In this document: in pieces, positions 4,938-5,418 of the stretch | How positions within the stretch are numbered: position 1 is the stretch's first letter | Layout: each line of letters starts with the position of its first letter | NCBI GenBank assembly: GCA_947457285.1 | Contig: CANGVZ010000185.1 | Location: forward strand, 1 to 5,418 | Direction: 5' to 3' | Length of the DNA stretch: 5,418 nt | From: Flavobacteriales bacterium | Lineage (GTDB): Bacteria; Bacteroidota; Bacteroidia; Flavobacteriales_D; Sanyastnellaceae | Position numbers and translations under genes: made by a program | The notes under the pieces: model-generated | What the model saw: the letters and a program-made list of their open reading frames with translations, nothing else | Database searches by the model: none | Told to the model about the DNA's origin: nothing

Positions 4938-5418
4938 TTACAAGAGACAATTACGAGAGCTTCTTCCTCGATTTTATCGAAGTTCGCTTGGACGCCTCCC
5001 AGGTGGAGGATGTCAAGTTGTTCTTGATATCCCATCCCGACCTTGCGGCGGAACTCGAAGAGATCAGTGGCTTCACGCTCGAAGCTGACGATGATGCCTC
5101 TATTTCTAAATTGGATTTATACCGCCATCCCGCTCCCGATGAGGCGCCCATCTTCCCGCCCGTGGCGCATGCACTTCCTCAAGATCAATTGAAACCTGTG
5201 CGCCTTCCACGATTGGAAGCGCCTTTTATAGAGTTTGCTGCAAAAGAAGAATTGCGTCGTCAGTTGGCGAGCATTCATTGGAACCTCCTGCCGGGCTGGG
5301 GCGCACGTCGCTACCAAAAGCCCTCTGTGGCTGCTTTCCACAACACTTCATGCATTGGTGTGCTGCCCAAATTGATTGCGCCAACCATTATTTTCGAAGA
5401 CAAAGCTTCGCTCAAGCG
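4934..5418 (+). CDS. Sigma-coupled hypothetical protein, anti-sigma-like N-terminus (partial, runs off the window)
   Basis: The frame starts with the ATG of ATGA at the sigma stop and stays open to the window edge, giving 161 codons without a stop. The N-terminus, MITRDNYESFFLDFIEVRLDA followed by FLISHPDLAAELEEI (about 30-44), resembles the start of unnamed Bacteroidota proteins encoded after ECF sigma genes. It is spaced like an anti-sigma N-terminal domain, with HPDLAAEL where zinc-binding anti-sigmas have HxxxCxxC; only one cysteine occurs in the visible part. A proline-rich stretch follows (about 63-95). Two segments of the form IxFxxKxxL appear further on (PFIEFAAKEELRR and TIIFEDKASLK), with a weaker third near ISKLDLYR. 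No membrane segment is visible, though one could lie beyond the edge. Coupling suggests regulation of the sigma factor. That role is inferred from position; no established anti-sigma domain is clear. Confidence 0.75.
   Translation, partial: MITRDNYESFFLDFIEVRLDASQVEDVKLFLISHPDLAAELEEISGFTLEADDDASISKLDLYRHPAPDEAPIFPPVAHALPQDQLKPVRLPRLEAPFIEFAAKEELRRQLASIHWNLLPGWGARRYQKPSVAAFHNTSCIGVLPKLIAPTIIFEDKASLK

Noticed and set aside
5117..5341. Minus-strand frames opposite the sigma partner gene (also 4951-5151)
   Set aside because: The plus-strand frame is coupled to the sigma gene by ATGA and stays open to the edge, which explains the region better.

Overview
The window looks like chromosomal DNA from a member of the phylum Bacteroidota, possibly a Chitinophagaceae- or Saprospiraceae-like lineage (phylum fairly confident, family a guess). 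Evidence is the metY-metX-hom gene order, A-rich start regions without clear Shine-Dalgarno sequences, a TAnnTTTG-type -7 box, and an ECF sigma gene coupled to a reading frame that begins like unnamed proteins often found after such sigma genes in this phylum. I see no phage, transposon or CRISPR signature.

Layout. (1) 15-3604, plus strand: a tightly packed methionine-branch operon. It encodes O-acetylhomoserine sulfhydrylase (metY), homoserine O-acetyltransferase (metX, overlapping metY by 20 nt) and homoserine dehydrogenase (hom, 4 nt after metX). Gene order is the reverse of reaction order: Hom makes homoserine, MetX acetylates it, MetY replaces the acetyl group with sulfide to give homocysteine. 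The operon leader lies outside the window. (2) 3588-3651: a symmetric terminator hairpin whose loop contains the last bases of hom, including its stop codon. It can serve both hom and the convergent yceI gene. (3) 3652-4179, minus strand: a YceI-family lipid-binding-like protein without a signal peptide, with a good -7 promoter box just upstream. (4) 4180-4445: a gene-free divergent region packed with inverted repeats, three adjacent tandem-repeat arrays (8-, 8- and 7-nt units, extremely rich in CTAG), a terminator-like hairpin and a short palindrome. (5) 4446-5418, plus strand: an ECF sigma-70 factor gene, then a reading frame coupled to it by an ATGA overlap that runs off the right edge. The latter is probably a regulatory partner of the sigma factor.

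The metabolic genes are ordinary. The parts worth a second look are the divergent repeat region, the terminator-like hairpin with no upstream co-directional gene to terminate, and the cysteine-poor, repeat-bearing partner of the sigma factor. Nothing here proves a new system.
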